From Luzula sylvatica (Eukaryota; Streptophyta; Magnoliopsida; Poales; Juncaceae), in the NCBI GenBank assembly GCA_946800325.1, contig OX326958.1, positions 21,650,414 through 21,714,413 of the forward strand: DNA of 64,000 nt, read 5' to 3'. Positions 47,371 through 61,029 of the stretch are shown piece after piece. Each line of letters starts with the position of its first letter. The first letter of the stretch is position 1. Made by a program: the position numbers and the translations under genes. Below the pieces are notes generated by a model, which was not told where the DNA came from, searched no databases, and saw only the letters and a program-made list of their open reading frames with translations.

Positions 47371-50300
47371 GAGAAAAATGATATATTATTGTATTGCATA
47401 GATGTTGTGCATATGTATCAAGACAACATAGTGTTCATTGTTAGTTTGACGATGGCATCAACAATTAAGTAGAGAAGTTTGACATCCTATAACGAAATTG
47501 AGAGAGATTTGGTCTGTATTGATATGTTAAATAATAATGTCATCATAGTTTAATTGGCAAATTTAGTGCTTTAAATAAAAATTGAAATTGAAACCCAATA
47601 AATAAGTTACTTAAAAGTACTAAATGGAATTGCAACTCGCTGAAACATTTTAGGATAGTTGTCGAACCACAATAATTAATAAATATATTGAACACATGTT
47701 GATGGGATGAGACGGGTTAAATCCGAACCCGATGAGTACACATCCGAATGGATGGGTAAAACTCGAAAAGAAATTTTTCGAATGCGTTCCGGTAGGGTAT
47801 AGGAGTAGTGATACCCGTCATGTGGGTCGATCTATACTCGAAATTACAATTACATATCATTTCTTAATATAAACCAGTAAAGTTATTTTGTTTAACCGTT
47901 CATCATAATCCTTATTTTTATGTATTATTCAAATATTCGTGACATTTGTATTGTTTGAATGTTTTATGGTAACTTTAACATTTTGAAAATTTATTATTTA
48001 TTGATTTTGTAATTTTAAGCTTTATTGATTTTAATATTTTATAGAAGAAATACTTTAAAATAATTATAGAGAGAGCCCTATACAATAAAAAAGAAATACT
48101 TTTATTATTTATTGATTTTAATATTTTATGGTAACTCAAATATAATTATCATTCTATTTAAGTTCGTGTTTTTCTGAAAGTATAGAGACAGTCCTATACA
48201 ATAAAAAAGAAATACTTTTATTACTACTTTGCACCATGTCCATCTAAATATTGAGAGCAGTAAGGGGAGGTATGACCTGGTGAGTGAGGTGGAGGGGGAA
48301 GATAACATAACCATCCTAAATTGTCCTTTTCGTGTAAATTCGCTTTCAAAATGGACCCTTTACATTAAATAATCAAATCAAATTAAAATTAAATATCTGT
48401 CCCTTGTGGTTATTAAATTCACAAGAAGTCCTTTTCAGCAAGCATTTGTTTTTTAAATTAACTGTTATGTTGGTGTGTGGATAAACGTGGGCGCACCTGT
48501 ATAATAAACCTTTGACTAGATCGCCACTTAAACTCTTTCTTAATTGGATTGTTAACTAGGTGTGTTCAAGTAGTTATTAGCTTAAGTGTGTTTATAATTT
48601 ATTGATTAAGGTTATGCAGAGACAACTAGAATTAATCAACCTGGTTTTGTGTGCAAATAAATAAATAAAAGGAGAAAATGATAGATAATGAATCTATGAT
48701 AAGAGATATTGTGCTTAGGTGTTAAGCAATGTTATACGACAAGATTAGCATCAATTTAAGCAATGTTATACGACAAGATTAGCATCAATTCTTTTTCTTA
48801 TGATTCTTTTTCATTTACTTCCATACAGTGACGGATCTTGTCCCAAATTACTATTAATACCGGTATATATATTCTTTCTTATTACATCGATTATATCTTA
48901 TGGCTCAAATTACTATTCATGCAAAGATTTTTGTAATTTAATATAATATCTCTCTCGAGAGTTTTAATCGTATGCTTTAGGCATACTAAATCCTTCGAGG
49001 ATTTTCATGAATATCGTAGCAAAATGAGTCATGTGAATAATCTGATACGATAAATACAAGAAACAATTTTAGTCCTTCAGAGACCTTTAAACAAATTAAA
49101 AACATAAATACAATTTGTATCACCATATAAGGTGGTTTTCGGACTTCAGGTCCATCAATTTCAATTTTTTATGTGATTTATGTTATTGGTAAATTATTTT
49201 TAAATGTCGACATTTCACAATTCATTTAACTTCAGATCCTCGTTTTATTAATTATAAATTGAAAGCGTACCCATGCCAACTTTCTAATAACTATAGTTTT
49301 ATTTCGGTTCCATCTTCTTTTAGTAGAGACATTATTTTGAGATCTCATTATTTTCAACAATTTCGATGTTGTCAGGTACCTGAATCTTTTCTAAAGGTTA
49401 TATATTTATTTATGTCAAATCTACTAATTAATATTTCATTATCTTTTTAAAAATGATATATATCATTAGAAGTATTATCAACTTCTTTATTGCCAACTTT
49501 TTATCGTGCTCTTTCTTATTCCTTTGGATTTCTAATATGGGAACCGATTGGTCGACCAAGCTTCAGGCTTATATCAAATTTAAAATTATCCAAGGATATT
49601 ATACTACAAATATGAGCATTTTAGACTGGAAACTTTTACTCTTTATTCATTCTTGTATTGATCAATGCATCAAATCACCGATTTGCAATTTCGTACAAAT
49701 AATTTATTTATGAACTCTTAGTTCATGTTTATATCACCGGTTTAGAATGGACAGGTCACTAGACAAAATATACATCTCTCACATTAAGATATTAATATAT
49801 ATTCAAAATAATATGATAATGCATTCTTAAATGTCAACAAAAAATTTGGTAACCATACAAAATATTGTTCTTTCTAGTGGACAGACGTGGTCCCCGTGTA
49901 CCATGAGGATAAAAAAATAGTTTTCCAATATTCTACATGTTGATAGGATGCTGTACATTACCAACTTTGCATTTATGAGTTAGACCTTACTTTTTATATG
50001 ACATGAATATATTAAATTATTATTAATGAATTTGTAATGCACCCCAAGTTGAACCTTTCTGTATATCCTAGTAACAAAGTAGCACCTGGAAAAAATAGTA
50101 GTAATTCATTTAAATTATCGCACATCTAATGTGTCGATGGCACGTAAATAAAATCCATATTATTTCGTTAACGATATGTTTGCAAAAAAAAATCGACTTT
50201 TTTTTTTATGCAGAGCATTCCCTCCAAAGAATAATTGTGTTAAACATATTGTTTGTGCTTTCATATAACTTATTACGAAATTAACTATTTGGTTCTTATA

Positions 50301-50612
50301 AAATAATTTTATATATAACCAAAGTTAAGAATATAATTTAGAAGTTGAAAATTAGGGATGACAAATGACAATGAAGCTCCAGGAAATTAACTATTTGGTT
50401 CTTATCATTTCTGTCAGCATTTTATTTTGTTCGTAGTTTAATTAAAAAGTATTTGGTACTTGACTTTGAAATCGAAATCGAAAAGTCTTTTAATTGAAGA
50501 TATCTTTGCACCAGGAAAAAATATCTATGGATAATTCAAAATCCGTGAATATCAAAATACAGAGTGGATAAAATCATTTGCTTAATATATGAAATGGATA
50601 TGTACATTATTC
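47367..50612. other. AT-rich intergenic DNA
   Basis: No gene is recognised. A perfect 34-bp tandem duplication (unit starts TTAAGCAATGTTATACGACA) lies at 48722-48789. A CCTATACAATAAAAAAGAAA segment is repeated at about 48074 and 48193. Reading frames at 49259-49450 and 49453-49713 lack any family signature; the sequence around 49100-49720 has a more balanced, protein-like look and may be a decayed transposon. Confidence 0.4.
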
Positions 50613-50626
50613 AGTTATGATGAATA

Positions 50627-51463
50627 AAAAAAATCAAACTCAAAGGAAAAAAGGCGGGCGAGGCGACCGAGGCGAAAACTCGGCGATTTTGGGGTGGAGG
50701 CAAACCCTAGCCGCCGCCTCCACCCCCTCCTCTCTCACGCCTTCCTCTGCAACTCCTGGAGTTCCTTTGCGAGGCGAACGGCGACTGGCAGGAACTGGCA
50801 ACCGAGGGCGAGCGACCGAGGCCACAGCGGCGCGACGAACTGGCAACCGAGGCAAGCAAACGGCGCGACGAACGGCGCGGCGACCGAGGCCACATCGGCG
50901 ACGGAGACAAAACGAGGCGAGCGGCGACGAACGGCGAGACGGAGGCAGGGGCTGGCAGGGAAGAAAAGGCTGGCAGGAACTGGCAACCGAGGCGAAAGGC
51001 GACTGACAGGAGTTGGGGGCGATTTTGGAGCTCCTCGAAGAGCAAAAACTCGAAAGGAAAAAGCGGGAAGAGAAAAAGGGAAATCGAAAAATCGCGAGGC
51101 TGGTGCCGAGTCTGGGGCGAGTCTGGGACGAGTCTGGGCCGAGTCTGGGGCGAGGCCGAGAGCGACGGCCGAGTCTGGGGCGAGTCTGGGGGCGAGTCCG
51201 AGAGCGACGGGCCGCGACAGCGACGGTGACAGCTTCGATGACAATCCGAGCTCGCGTGGCAAACCAAGGGCAGAAGGAGGTTGCGTTCGTCTAAGGATGG
51301 CCGAAAGCATCATCTCTCGGCATGTATCTTACTTTTGCAATTATAATTTATTTTTGCGAAACTACTTTTTTACATTTATCATGTAAAATCACACCAATGT
51401 ATTAAACCTTGCTTTAATATATTAAAAGAGGCTTCGCCTCTTTAGTTTTTCAAAAAAAAAAAA
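50627..51463 (+). mobile_element. GC-rich LINE/SINE-like retroposon with target duplication
   Basis: Flanked by a 13-bp direct repeat GTTATGATGAATA (50614-50626 and 51464-51476) and ending in an A-run (51452-51463), the marks of target-primed reverse transcription. The first ~650 bp are GC-rich with GGCGA/CGGCGACGG-type units and CAAACCCTAGCCGCCGCCTC near 50700, like the 5' end of a plant L1. The 3' part is AT-rich, with a short hairpin AAAGAGGCTTCGCCTCTTT just before the tail, as in plant LINE 3' ends. Large overlapping frames (for example 50694-51386) are Arg/Gly/Glu low-complexity with no reverse transcriptase. I infer an internally deleted or truncated LINE-derived copy. Confidence 0.75.
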
Positions 51464-51476
51464 GTTATGATGAATA

Positions 51477-52647
51477 TGAATTTAATAACAGCAGTTGCTT
51501 GCCGCTGTTAGAACTAATAAAGAAATTAAATAATTGATCCATCATATAACAAGAGATACACAATTAATTCGTTTGCATATTAATTATATATTAGTTATGA
51601 ATAATTGTGTGTTTTTGTTAATAATTATGTTAATTAAATGTGTTAATTAAAATATGGAAAACGTGAAGGAAATTTTGGAGGCATAGTAAATACTAAAATA
51701 AATAGTAATAAAAGGGCTCAAACTAACAAGTGCAACTATTAGGTTTTCACTATTTTATGGCACTTCATGGTCCCATATACAAGTGCTCCTTCGAACGTGG
51801 AGACATCTGAAAATATATCCTACCGGTGAGGCCCATGGCCATCATCTCATATCCCCCATAATTGATCCTTTTGTGGTCTAATTTATGAAATGTGTATTAG
51901 CAATGAGTTAACAAGTTGACCCTCAAAATTCCATAATTCTTAATTATATATTAGATAAAAACAAGTTATGTCGTCAGCAAAATTTCATGGCGACTCCTGT
52001 CTTTTATATTTTCGTCTCAATGTTTTTAATCTATATTTTAACTATATCATATTTTATTTGAAGTACAATACATTTTTTATTATTACTTCAAAATAATTCT
52101 TTTTGGATGTATTCTTTATAATTTTGGTTGTGTGTTATATCGTTTTATGTGTAAGATTTTTTTTTTAAAATACAATGCATTTTGGTATCGAAATATAATT
52201 TTTTACATGCACGGTGTATTTTTTAAATATATGATATATATTTTGTAGATATGTCCGACACATTTCAAAATAAGCGGTATATCTTTTGGAATAACAATAT
52301 TTCTTTAGAATATTTTTAATATACGTTATTTTATTGCAATATACTTTTTTGAATTATAATTTTGTATATGTATCAACTTTTATTAATAAAAATATGTTTT
52401 CTTACATGATTATTACACCTTTTTAATATAAATAATAAATATACATTTTCTTGCAGTATGCAATATATAATTTTCTAATAGGAATGTATACCTTTTATGG
52501 AATTTATATACGTGACCATTATATTTTTTAATAGTAATCTATACATTTACTTAAAATAGACATGTGATATATTTTTTGAATAACAAAATGTCTTCTTACA
52601 CTATTGTTATATATCTTTCTAGAAATACTCAGATATTATTTTAGCAC

Positions 52648-52733
<86 letters not shown>

Positions 52734-54527
52734 AATAGATTTTAATACATGACCATTTTTATATTTTAGTACAATTTTTTTTTAAAAAGAATTTAATGCT
52801 AAAATAATATTTATTCCATTACCATAATATAAATTAAAATCAAGATTTTAATTTAACCCATGATTTGAAATTAATATATAGATACTAACAATATTATATG
52901 GAAACACATAAAACAGATAATAATTTTTGAAAAAGATATAATAATATTTTTACAAATTATATATTAATTTTAATTTCAAAAAGGTCTACTAATTGTTGAA
53001 AAAAATATAGTAATAGTTTGCAAATATATATAATTATTGTTGAAAATATATTTTAATACCTATGTATTATTTATTATAATATTGTAATATATATGCATTA
53101 TTTATTATAATATTTTAATATATATATAATATTTATTATAATATTATAATATCTATTATCATTTATTATAATATTTTAATATCTATATAAATTTATATTT
53201 TAATGACTTTTTAATTTTTAATTTTAATATAATATTTTTGTAGTTATGTAATAATTATTAAATTATAGAGAATTATAAAATAAAATTATGTGGGGTTATA
53301 ATGATCATTTAAAAAAAAAAAATAATAAAAAAGATAGGGGATTTAATTGAGGCAATTTAAAAATGTTAGGGGAGTTTTAGAGGAAGCAAATAATATAGGG
53401 GTTGGCTTTTTTTTCATAATTTTTAGAAAAGTTAGGATTTTTTTGAAAAACTCCTTAAATATTATATACAAAATTTAATATATTTATTTTAGTAACATTA
53501 CACACAACATCGTAAAAACAATTCACTATGTGTCGCCGAATGGTAATGGTTGATGGCGACCGAACTGGACCGAACGACAAATCATTGCGACAATTAGCTG
53601 ATCCCTTATATATAGCTGGGATTTTTTCCCCACAAAGAACAGCTATATTTTCTTAATATCTTTTAACGAAATACTATTTTTTTTATAATACTCAATTTTA
53701 ATATTTTTAAAGTGGCTTGATTTTTTTACCCTTCTGTATGAATTATTAAAATTAAGAAAAGTATTATTTATTTATTTGACAAAAGTACTTCTCTTTATTT
53801 TCCTATTTGATTCTACTATAAACCATTTTAATAATTTTAATTGTAATGAAATGTTTGAACATAATAATACTATAAATTCATATAATTTAATCACTACACA
53901 CTTGACATTAATTATGTAATAATTCTATGTTGACTCTCTAGATACATGACATGATCCTTACGAGCTCTTGTCCAAACTCCACCCAAATTGTACCATTGCC
54001 CATTTACACAAAGACAGGATAAATGAGCTAAGCTATCATGCCTTGCTAAGAAAGAGACGTGTAGATCTAGAAAGATAGTGTTCAATCTTTCAACTCTTCT
54101 TTGTGCGATTGGTATTTTATATTTGTGTGCATGTTTAAAAATATTTACAATTCTAGCCACTGATTAGTAATTAATGTAGCACTTATATAGCATAAGTTTG
54201 TACTAAGTACGTACATATTAAATGATTTATATGGGGACTTTTGATCACCAATTAAGAGGTTATTCGTGCAAACATGTGGCCATGACATGCATAAACAGTG
54301 TACACGATTTTTAAACACTAGATCCCAATATTAATTAGTATATATATGTCCTAGTTTTTTTGGTTAATCTTAATATATATCTAAATATATGAACAAAGTA
54401 GCTTAATTGGCTCTTCACACATGTAATGTATATTGGCTCTTCACATTAATACAATTGTTTTGATATTTGACACTAAAATTTAATTATTAGATGATTAGTT
54501 CAGGAAAAAAATGAATGGAAAATATAC
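51477..54527. other. AT-rich intergenic DNA with decayed repeats
   Basis: No gene is seen. A long (TA)n run lies at about 52648-52731. The stretch at about 52085-52560 (TGTGTTATATCGTTTTATGT, ATATCTTTTGGAATAACAAT) resembles 56560-56980, suggesting two old copies of one AT-rich family. Short TATTTATTATAATATT units are repeated around 53060-53180. The minus-strand frame at 53912-54160 is not recognised. Confidence 0.4.
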
Positions 54528-54535
54528 ATCATATT

Positions 54536-55281
54536 TAGAGGTGGCAATCGAGCAGGTCGGGTCGGGTTCGGATCGGATCATTTCGGGTTCGAATCGTTTC
54601 GGTTTGCGGGTCATTCGGATCATCGGGTCGCGGATCGTTTCGGTTTGCGGGTCATTCGGATCATCGGGTCGTTCGGGTCGCGGATCGGTCGGGTTTTGGG
54701 GTCATTCGGGTTCGGATCGTTTCGTTTTTCGGATCATTCGGTTCTGAGTCATTTCGGTTTTCGGATCATTCCGGTTCGGATCGTTTCAGTTTTCGGGTCA
54801 TTCGGTTGCGGATTGTTTCAGTTTTCGGGTCATTCCGTTTCGGATCGTTTCGGTTTTCGGGTCGTTCGGGTCTTGGTTATTTTGATTTTCGGTTCATTAG
54901 GATTTCGCAAAATTTGATTTCGAATCATTCGATTTTCCGAAAATTTAATTTTCGGATAATCCGGAATTTATTTTGTTGATTCCTAAATATTTTAGCAATA
55001 TTATATTGTTTTAACAATAATATAATAATTTTCGGATTTTTCGGATCGTGAGTTTCGAGTCATTCGGATCATGAGTTTCGGATCATTCGGGTTTCGGGTT
55101 AGTTCGGGTTTCTGGTCGTTCGGATTTCGGATCATTCGGTTTCGGGTCGATTTCGGATTCGGGTCATTATGTTTGTTTCGGTTCGGTTTCGTTGACTTTT
55201 AAAGATTTTTGGTTCGGATCGGATTCGGATTTGGACGGGTCGGATCATTTTTTCGGGTCGGGTCATATTTTGCCGGCTCTA
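54536..55281. mobile_element. hAT-type element filled with TCGGGT minisatellite
   Basis: A perfect 8-bp duplication ATCATATT (54528-54535 and 55282-55289) flanks inverted ends TAGAGGTGGCAA and TTGCCGGCTCTA (10 of 12 complementary). The 8-bp duplication and TAGAGGTGG end fit the hAT superfamily. Almost the whole interior is an irregular tandem array of units like TTCGGGTCATTCGGATCAT, interrupted by a ~120-bp AT-rich patch near 54900-55030. Reading frames across it are translated repeat. No transposase is encoded. Confidence 0.85.
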
Positions 55282-55289
55282 ATCATATT

Positions 55290-57605
55290 CATGGCTGATC
55301 TTTGGTTTGCCAGATTTTATTGAGTGGCTCTGCTCCACCACTCCACCTGTGGACCCAGCCAATAGGACCACTTGAGCCACATAATTTAATTAGCTGTGAC
55401 ATTCTGTGTCCTGCCAGTCAACATTTAATGATTTGAATTTCCAATTTACTAATCGTAATTATTTATTTTGATTCATACATAAAGGGTTTTAAATTATTTT
55501 TCATAATCATTATTTTTTCTCCGTATGATAAATTAGGACGCAATTGCGGAAATTACTGCCAAAAAATATATATTATTTTGCATCTGTGTATTTTTTGACC
55601 CCGTGACAATAAAAAAGTATATATATTTTCGCCCATGTGTATTTTGCCCTTTTGAATTATTTGGCCTATTTTTACACCTGGTCTAATTTCATGATATAAA
55701 TTTTTTTTTAAAGAAAATTAGAGAGGAAATTTCATGATATAACCGTGACAGAAAAATGTGAAAAATATATTTAAAATACAATATCGTTATTTCATGATAT
55801 AACCGTGACAGAGGAAATTAATATCACAAGGAATGTCCGCAATAAAATCATAGCGTCTGATATCGCAGTCCGCTGCAAAAACGTTCCGACAGCTACGGAT
55901 CGCAAAATCGCGATTTTAAACATTGTTTTTTTCTACCTATTTCATTATTTATATTATTAATTCTAAAAATGTTAAAAATATATATACCAAAATCTATTTA
56001 TTAACATATTTTATAAACGAGAGATCTAATTAAGAATATTTTTTATATAGATATTACTTGTGCACACTTTCTTGACAGGGGGCAAGGTACTTACAAATTA
56101 CAATTTACCAAATTTGGATTATAATGTTTGTTTCTCGAGGGGCAAACATTTCTTCAGTTAACATAGAAACTAATCGTGCATATTTGAAAAAATATATAGA
56201 GATTTAAATGTCAAAATAAAATATTGTTCAGATTTCAGTTACATCTCAATTACTGTGATTATTTGCTATACTTTAGTGAGAAAAGTGTTCAATCATATTT
56301 TAGTTACAATATGTTTTACGAAGTAAAATGCATTTTAAAAAGAAGCATTTTATTTAGTTATGTATTATTCTGTTTTATATTATTTTTTATGTATGATATA
56401 TAATTATTAAAGTACAATTAATGTTTATTCTGAAATATATTTTTCTAAATATACGATATGTCTTTAAAATATATATATTTGTATATTTATGACATTTTTT
56501 TGAAGTACATTACATGTTGTGTGTTGTACAACTTTGTATATATATCATAATTTTTTTGGTCGTGTGTTATCACGTTTTATATGCATGAAATGTTATTGTA
56601 AAAAAATACAAATCATTCTTAGTATGAAATGTACATTTTTAGATGTATGCATAATATTTTGGATATGTGATATAACTTATTGAATAACAATGCCTTTTAT
56701 ACGACTATTGTGCATTTTTTGAATATAAATATATATTTTCTCAAAATATCAAGTATATATATTTATAATAGAAATTTATACTTTTTAATTTTTATGAATA
56801 TACATAACTATATTTGTGCTTCACTAATTTTTATAGATGTAAAAAATATTTTTTCGAATAACTCTGGTGTCTTTTTTATGTGACTATTATACTTTCTTGA
56901 ATAATTTTTTATACTTGATCATATATATTTTTTTAATAAAGATTATATTTTTACTTAAAAAAGTTGTACTTTTTTTTTATAGAGTTCTTATATAACTTTG
57001 TATACAACAGGGAAAAAAAAATGCCACGTGTCGCCACCTGGGAAGATAATATTAGTGAGGTTAGTTAGTCGACTTCAATTTGAAGAAAATAAATGCAAGG
57101 ACAATTAATTTGTCGAGTTTGTTAATAACTCATTTTCAAACAAAGGATAAACATTGAGGAACATAATTAGAAATTATATTAGTTGTTGAAAAACACTCTT
57201 TTGGTATATTCTAAGGCATATTTGTTTGCCCTAAATTTTCATATGAGAGGGATGTGGGCACATAATTGTCAACAAGTATTTTTTTATGATCCCTTTAAAA
57301 CTAAATAATATATTTCTACCTGTTTTGTCACACACCCTAATTTCGAAAGAGATATTTCTGACTCAAAATTAAGATACATTGAAAGAAAAGATTTACTCAC
57401 ATTGATATTTTTTTATCTCTGAGGTTACAAGGTGCATATAAATTTAAAATGTCTTGAATATTTATATTCACATGAAGCCACAACCCATATCTATTTAAGG
57501 AATCTTTGGATTGCAACTTTTTGGACTTGACACTGAAATGTGGTCCTTCTCCCTGGATATATAAAACTTACCATTTCATTAGAAATGATAAAAAAAAAAT
57601 GAACA
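55290..57605. other. AT-rich intergenic DNA
   Basis: No gene is recognised. CCACGTGTCGCC near 57024 is a G-box-like site without an adjacent gene. The 56560-56980 part is the second copy of the diverged AT-rich repeat also seen near 52085-52560. Confidence 0.4.
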
Positions 57606-57614
57606 TTATATATT

Positions 57615-58149
57615 GGCGCAATTTCATGTGTACAAAAACATCAAAATTTCACATATAACCCTCAATAATCTGAAATTTCACAAATACTCGTGCAAACGTC
57701 TCAAAATATCATGAATAGCCCTTCAAAATCCTTCAAATATCATTATTACACCTATAAAATTCTTAAAATATCAGATATATTCCTATTATATCATTTAAAA
57801 ATCATCAACGCACTTCCCGTTGGTAATATGCCAATTACCTAATTTTTAAAATTATTTTTCTATGATAATGAATTATTTTTTCTTTAAAATAATATTTAAA
57901 ACCATAAAAAAACAAATATTGTCAATTCTTACTCATAATTTCTTTCCAAAAATTGAAATCAATGCTATTCTCAAAATTTTAAGTAATTATTATATTTTAT
58001 ATAAATGTAAAACGAACAAAATATTTTGAACGAAAAATTAACAAATTATTAAATAAAGTTTTATTTAGGGATATCCATGATATTTGAAGGGTTTTCTAGG
58101 GGTATTTATGAAATTTCATGGTTTTGAGGGTTATACATGAAATTCTGTC
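57615..58149. mobile_element. Mutator-like MITE, copy 2
   Basis: A 535-bp element with a perfect 9-bp duplication TTATATATT (57606-57614 and 58150-58158). Ends GGCGCAATTTCATGTGTAC and the complement of GACAGAATTTCATGTATAA. The interior is collinear with copy 1 at 3703-4249 (shared ATCATTTAAAAATCATCAAC, CGTTGGTAATATG, GAACGAAAAATTAACAAATT) with scattered substitutions and small indels. Confidence 0.87.
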
Positions 58150-58158
58150 TTATATATT

Positions 58159-59124
58159 CCATATTTATTGTACGTTCTAGAAGAATGTTTGAGTGAACAA
58201 TATTAGGGCTATTTTAATTTTTGATGGAAATAAAAAAGTTTGGAGAAAAAAATAATCCAAGATCCATCTTACATACCAATAATCAAATCAATTGTACTTT
58301 CCAGAAGTATGTATATGATATTCATCAAACATACAAAAAAAGAGAGGAAATTTCCATCTCAAAAAATATATAAAAAGGTAGAAGTAAGTGTACAATTGAA
58401 ACAAGTAAAGTTGAAAATGACAAGTAACAAGTAATTAATATTGACCAATCTATATAAACATAAAAAGTTTACAAAAGGCTATATGATTTAGTCATGTGAA
58501 TTTCATTTTTCTTCATTTTGCTATTTTATGATATGTAGTTGTGATTATATGTGTGGATGCAGTACAAAACATCACAATCTATATACTATTTCCAATCACT
58601 TTTCTCTTTCTTTGTTTTTCAATTTTCAAACATAGAAATGGACTATACGTTCAAATTCCATTTTGAATTTTCCACTACTAAATTTTGGGTCACTTTCTAT
58701 TTTTTTCTTCAAATACTTTGTAAAAACATTTTAATTTTTTTTTGTGATCCCAATTTGAAATATAACATATAGTTCATGGATCAGGACTATAAGCCTTTTT
58801 TGTATTTTCCATGTTAAGCCCATTTATCCAATTGTTTTTAACCGGGAGTTGAATTCCCAGTTATTCGTAATCCGTCATTTTGAATGTCGGATTGCAATAT
58901 CTGGGTTTAAAGTTGAAAACTTCTCCGGTTTACTAGGAAAAGGTCGAGTCTCTGCTACTCAAAGACGAAAGCTTTGACGAGGACTGGATGAGTGGCGGAG
59001 GTGGACTGTGGAATTGATATATTTGCTTATTTTCTCGAGATTTATTGTTGGATTTTCATTTATCTACCATTTGTCTCCTCCAGTTTGATTTGAAGAAAAG
59101 TGAAAAGAAGTGAAAGTGGTAGAT
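58159..59124. other. Upstream region of SDRB
   Basis: No separate gene is seen. The frames at 58240-58434 and 58551-58772 are Lys- or Phe-rich and look like chance. The balanced sequence at about 58930-59124 is probably the SDRB 5' leader. Confidence 0.4.
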
Positions 59125-60443
59125 ATGGAGACGCCATTTAGAGCTGATATATTGAAGGGGAAAGTGGCGTTGATCACTGGTGGCGGTTCGGGTATTGGGT
59201 TTGAAATTGCGACCCAATTCGGCCGTCATGGCGCATCCGTTGCCGTCATGGGCCGCCGCCGCCAGGTTCTTGATTCGGCCGTCGAAGTCCTCTCCAAAGA
59301 AGGCATTCAGGTTTGAAACAAAGAACCAAACTTCCAGAATTTCATAATTTCAATCAACCACTTTGCCTTTTTGGCTTTTTCTATCAATTCGAGCTAATAA
59401 ATGTCAAATTAATCATTCATTCTCCTGAAATCAAGTAAAAAGACCAAAATTAAAACAAGTAAAAGTCACTAACTAGTAGATCAATACAATCGTTATGCCA
59501 ATTGCAGGCAATAGGGATACAAGGAGATGTGCGTAAACAAGAAGATGCAAAGAAGGTTCTAGAAGAAACATTCAAACGTTTCGGTAAAATCGACATTCTA
59601 GTAAATGGAGCTGCTGGAAATTTTCTCGCTTCTCCAGAGGATTTATCACCAAATGGATTTCGCACGGGTAATCTTGAATACGATTTTAATCTTCATACTT
59701 CATACCAAGATTCAATCTTGAATATAAATTTTGATATACTTTTTTTTTTCTTTTCTCCAGTTGTGGATATCGATACTGTTGGTACATACACCATGTCTTA
59801 CGAAGCACTGAAATATCTAAAAAAGGGAGGACTTGGTCGTAATAACGAATCTTCCGGGGGCCTAATTATAAATATTAGCGCGACTCTTCATTACACGGCC
59901 ACTTGGTATCAGATCCACGTATCCGCTGCAAAGGTATATTTGATATTTTAAATTTTCTTTCATAAGGATATTAATGAAAATTTCTTTTTTTAACAGGCTG
60001 CGGTGGATAGTTTAACGAGATCATTAGCATTAGAATGGGGCACGGATTACGAGATACGGGTTAATGGTATCGCACCGGGTCCAATAGGAGACACGCCCGG
60101 TATGAGAAAACTCGCTCCCGATGAAATGAACCCCAAATTCAAAACACTAATGCCTCTTTATAAGTTGGGGGAGAAAAATGACATTGCAATGGCGGCTCTC
60201 TATCTCTCCTCTAACGCAGGTACGGCAATAGAAATTTGTTTCGAATTAAAATTTTCAATTTGATGATTTTATTTAAATATTTAATTAGGTAAATATGTGA
60301 ACGGGACGGTGATGGTAGTAGATGGAGGATTATGGCTAAGTAGGCCACGAATTGTAAATAAAGAAGTCGTTAAAGATCTTTCAAGATTCATCGAGAAAAA
60401 TGTTCGCAAGTCTAATATTGGGGTTCCTACTAGCAAGCTTTAA
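59125..60443 (+). CDS. SDRB: Peroxisomal 2,4-dienoyl-CoA reductase (SDR)
   Basis: Five exons (59125-59310, 59508-59667, 59761-59933, 59997-60219, 60289-60443) give 298 residues. The enzyme reduces 2,4-dienoyl-CoA with NADPH during peroxisomal beta-oxidation of unsaturated fatty acids. The Rossmann motif TGGGSGIG is at 18-25. NGAAGN (95-100) is the NNAG-type motif, here with Gly for the second Asn. ISATLHYTATWYQIHVSAAK follows, with Lys173 conserved; decarbonylating-type YxxxK is not expected in this DECR subfamily. PGPIGDTPGM and the VDGG end of the fold are present. The last three residues are SKL, a canonical peroxisomal targeting signal. I chose the ATG at 59125 because it opens METPF next to the fold and the total equals the length I recall for Arabidopsis SDRB. 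Complete gene. Confidence 0.95.
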
Positions 60444-61029
60444 AATTTTCAAATTTTAGTTCTATATTGAAATTATCAGTTTGAATAATATTATAAATTA
60501 TAAATAATGGAGTTATCTACGCTAATAGAGTTAGTAGAATATTTAGTGAGGTTAGTTTTATTGTGTGATGAGTGGAACAATTTTATGTTGCAATAAAACC
60601 AATATTATTTTTGGATTGAATAAGTATAGGATGATGCGATTGGCAACATGACTTAATTAAGAGTGATTTAAAATTCTTTTACCAAATAACAATTATATCC
60701 TTATTTATCAAGATTGATATTTATTACAGTTATCTATTAGTGTTGCTATTTTTCACAAATTATGCAAACAAAATCTTTCGTATATAAAAAAAATATTATT
60801 GTCCTTAATTTTTCTTATCGTAACATGTCAAGTATATACATATGAAAATTAATCTCTATTGGTTAAATTTGATTTTTCGTAATATTAGATTTTTTTTTTG
60901 CATGATTTATAAAAGATAGAAACAATAATGGATAAATGTAATAAATATCAATTATAATAAATAGGAGGTATACAACCTTTTTTTCAGGGTTATGGAGAGG
61001 TCTCTAAGGTCTCCGACCAATGAAATATA
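60444..61029. other. SDRB 3' flank
   Basis: No gene is seen; the first ~150 bp are probably the SDRB 3' untranslated region. Confidence 0.4.

Noticed and set aside
50694..51386. 230-residue ORF and overlapping long ORFs on both strands
   Set aside because: Arg/Gly/Glu- and Ser/Pro-rich low complexity from a GC-rich retroposon; open in several frames at once and no domain signature.
53912..54160. 82-residue minus-strand ORF with protein-like composition
   Set aside because: No motif I recognise, no splice-compatible neighbours; may be a decayed transposon fragment but this cannot be supported.
54511..54917. Gly/Ser/Arg-rich ORFs
   Set aside because: Translated TCGGGT minisatellite inside the hAT element.
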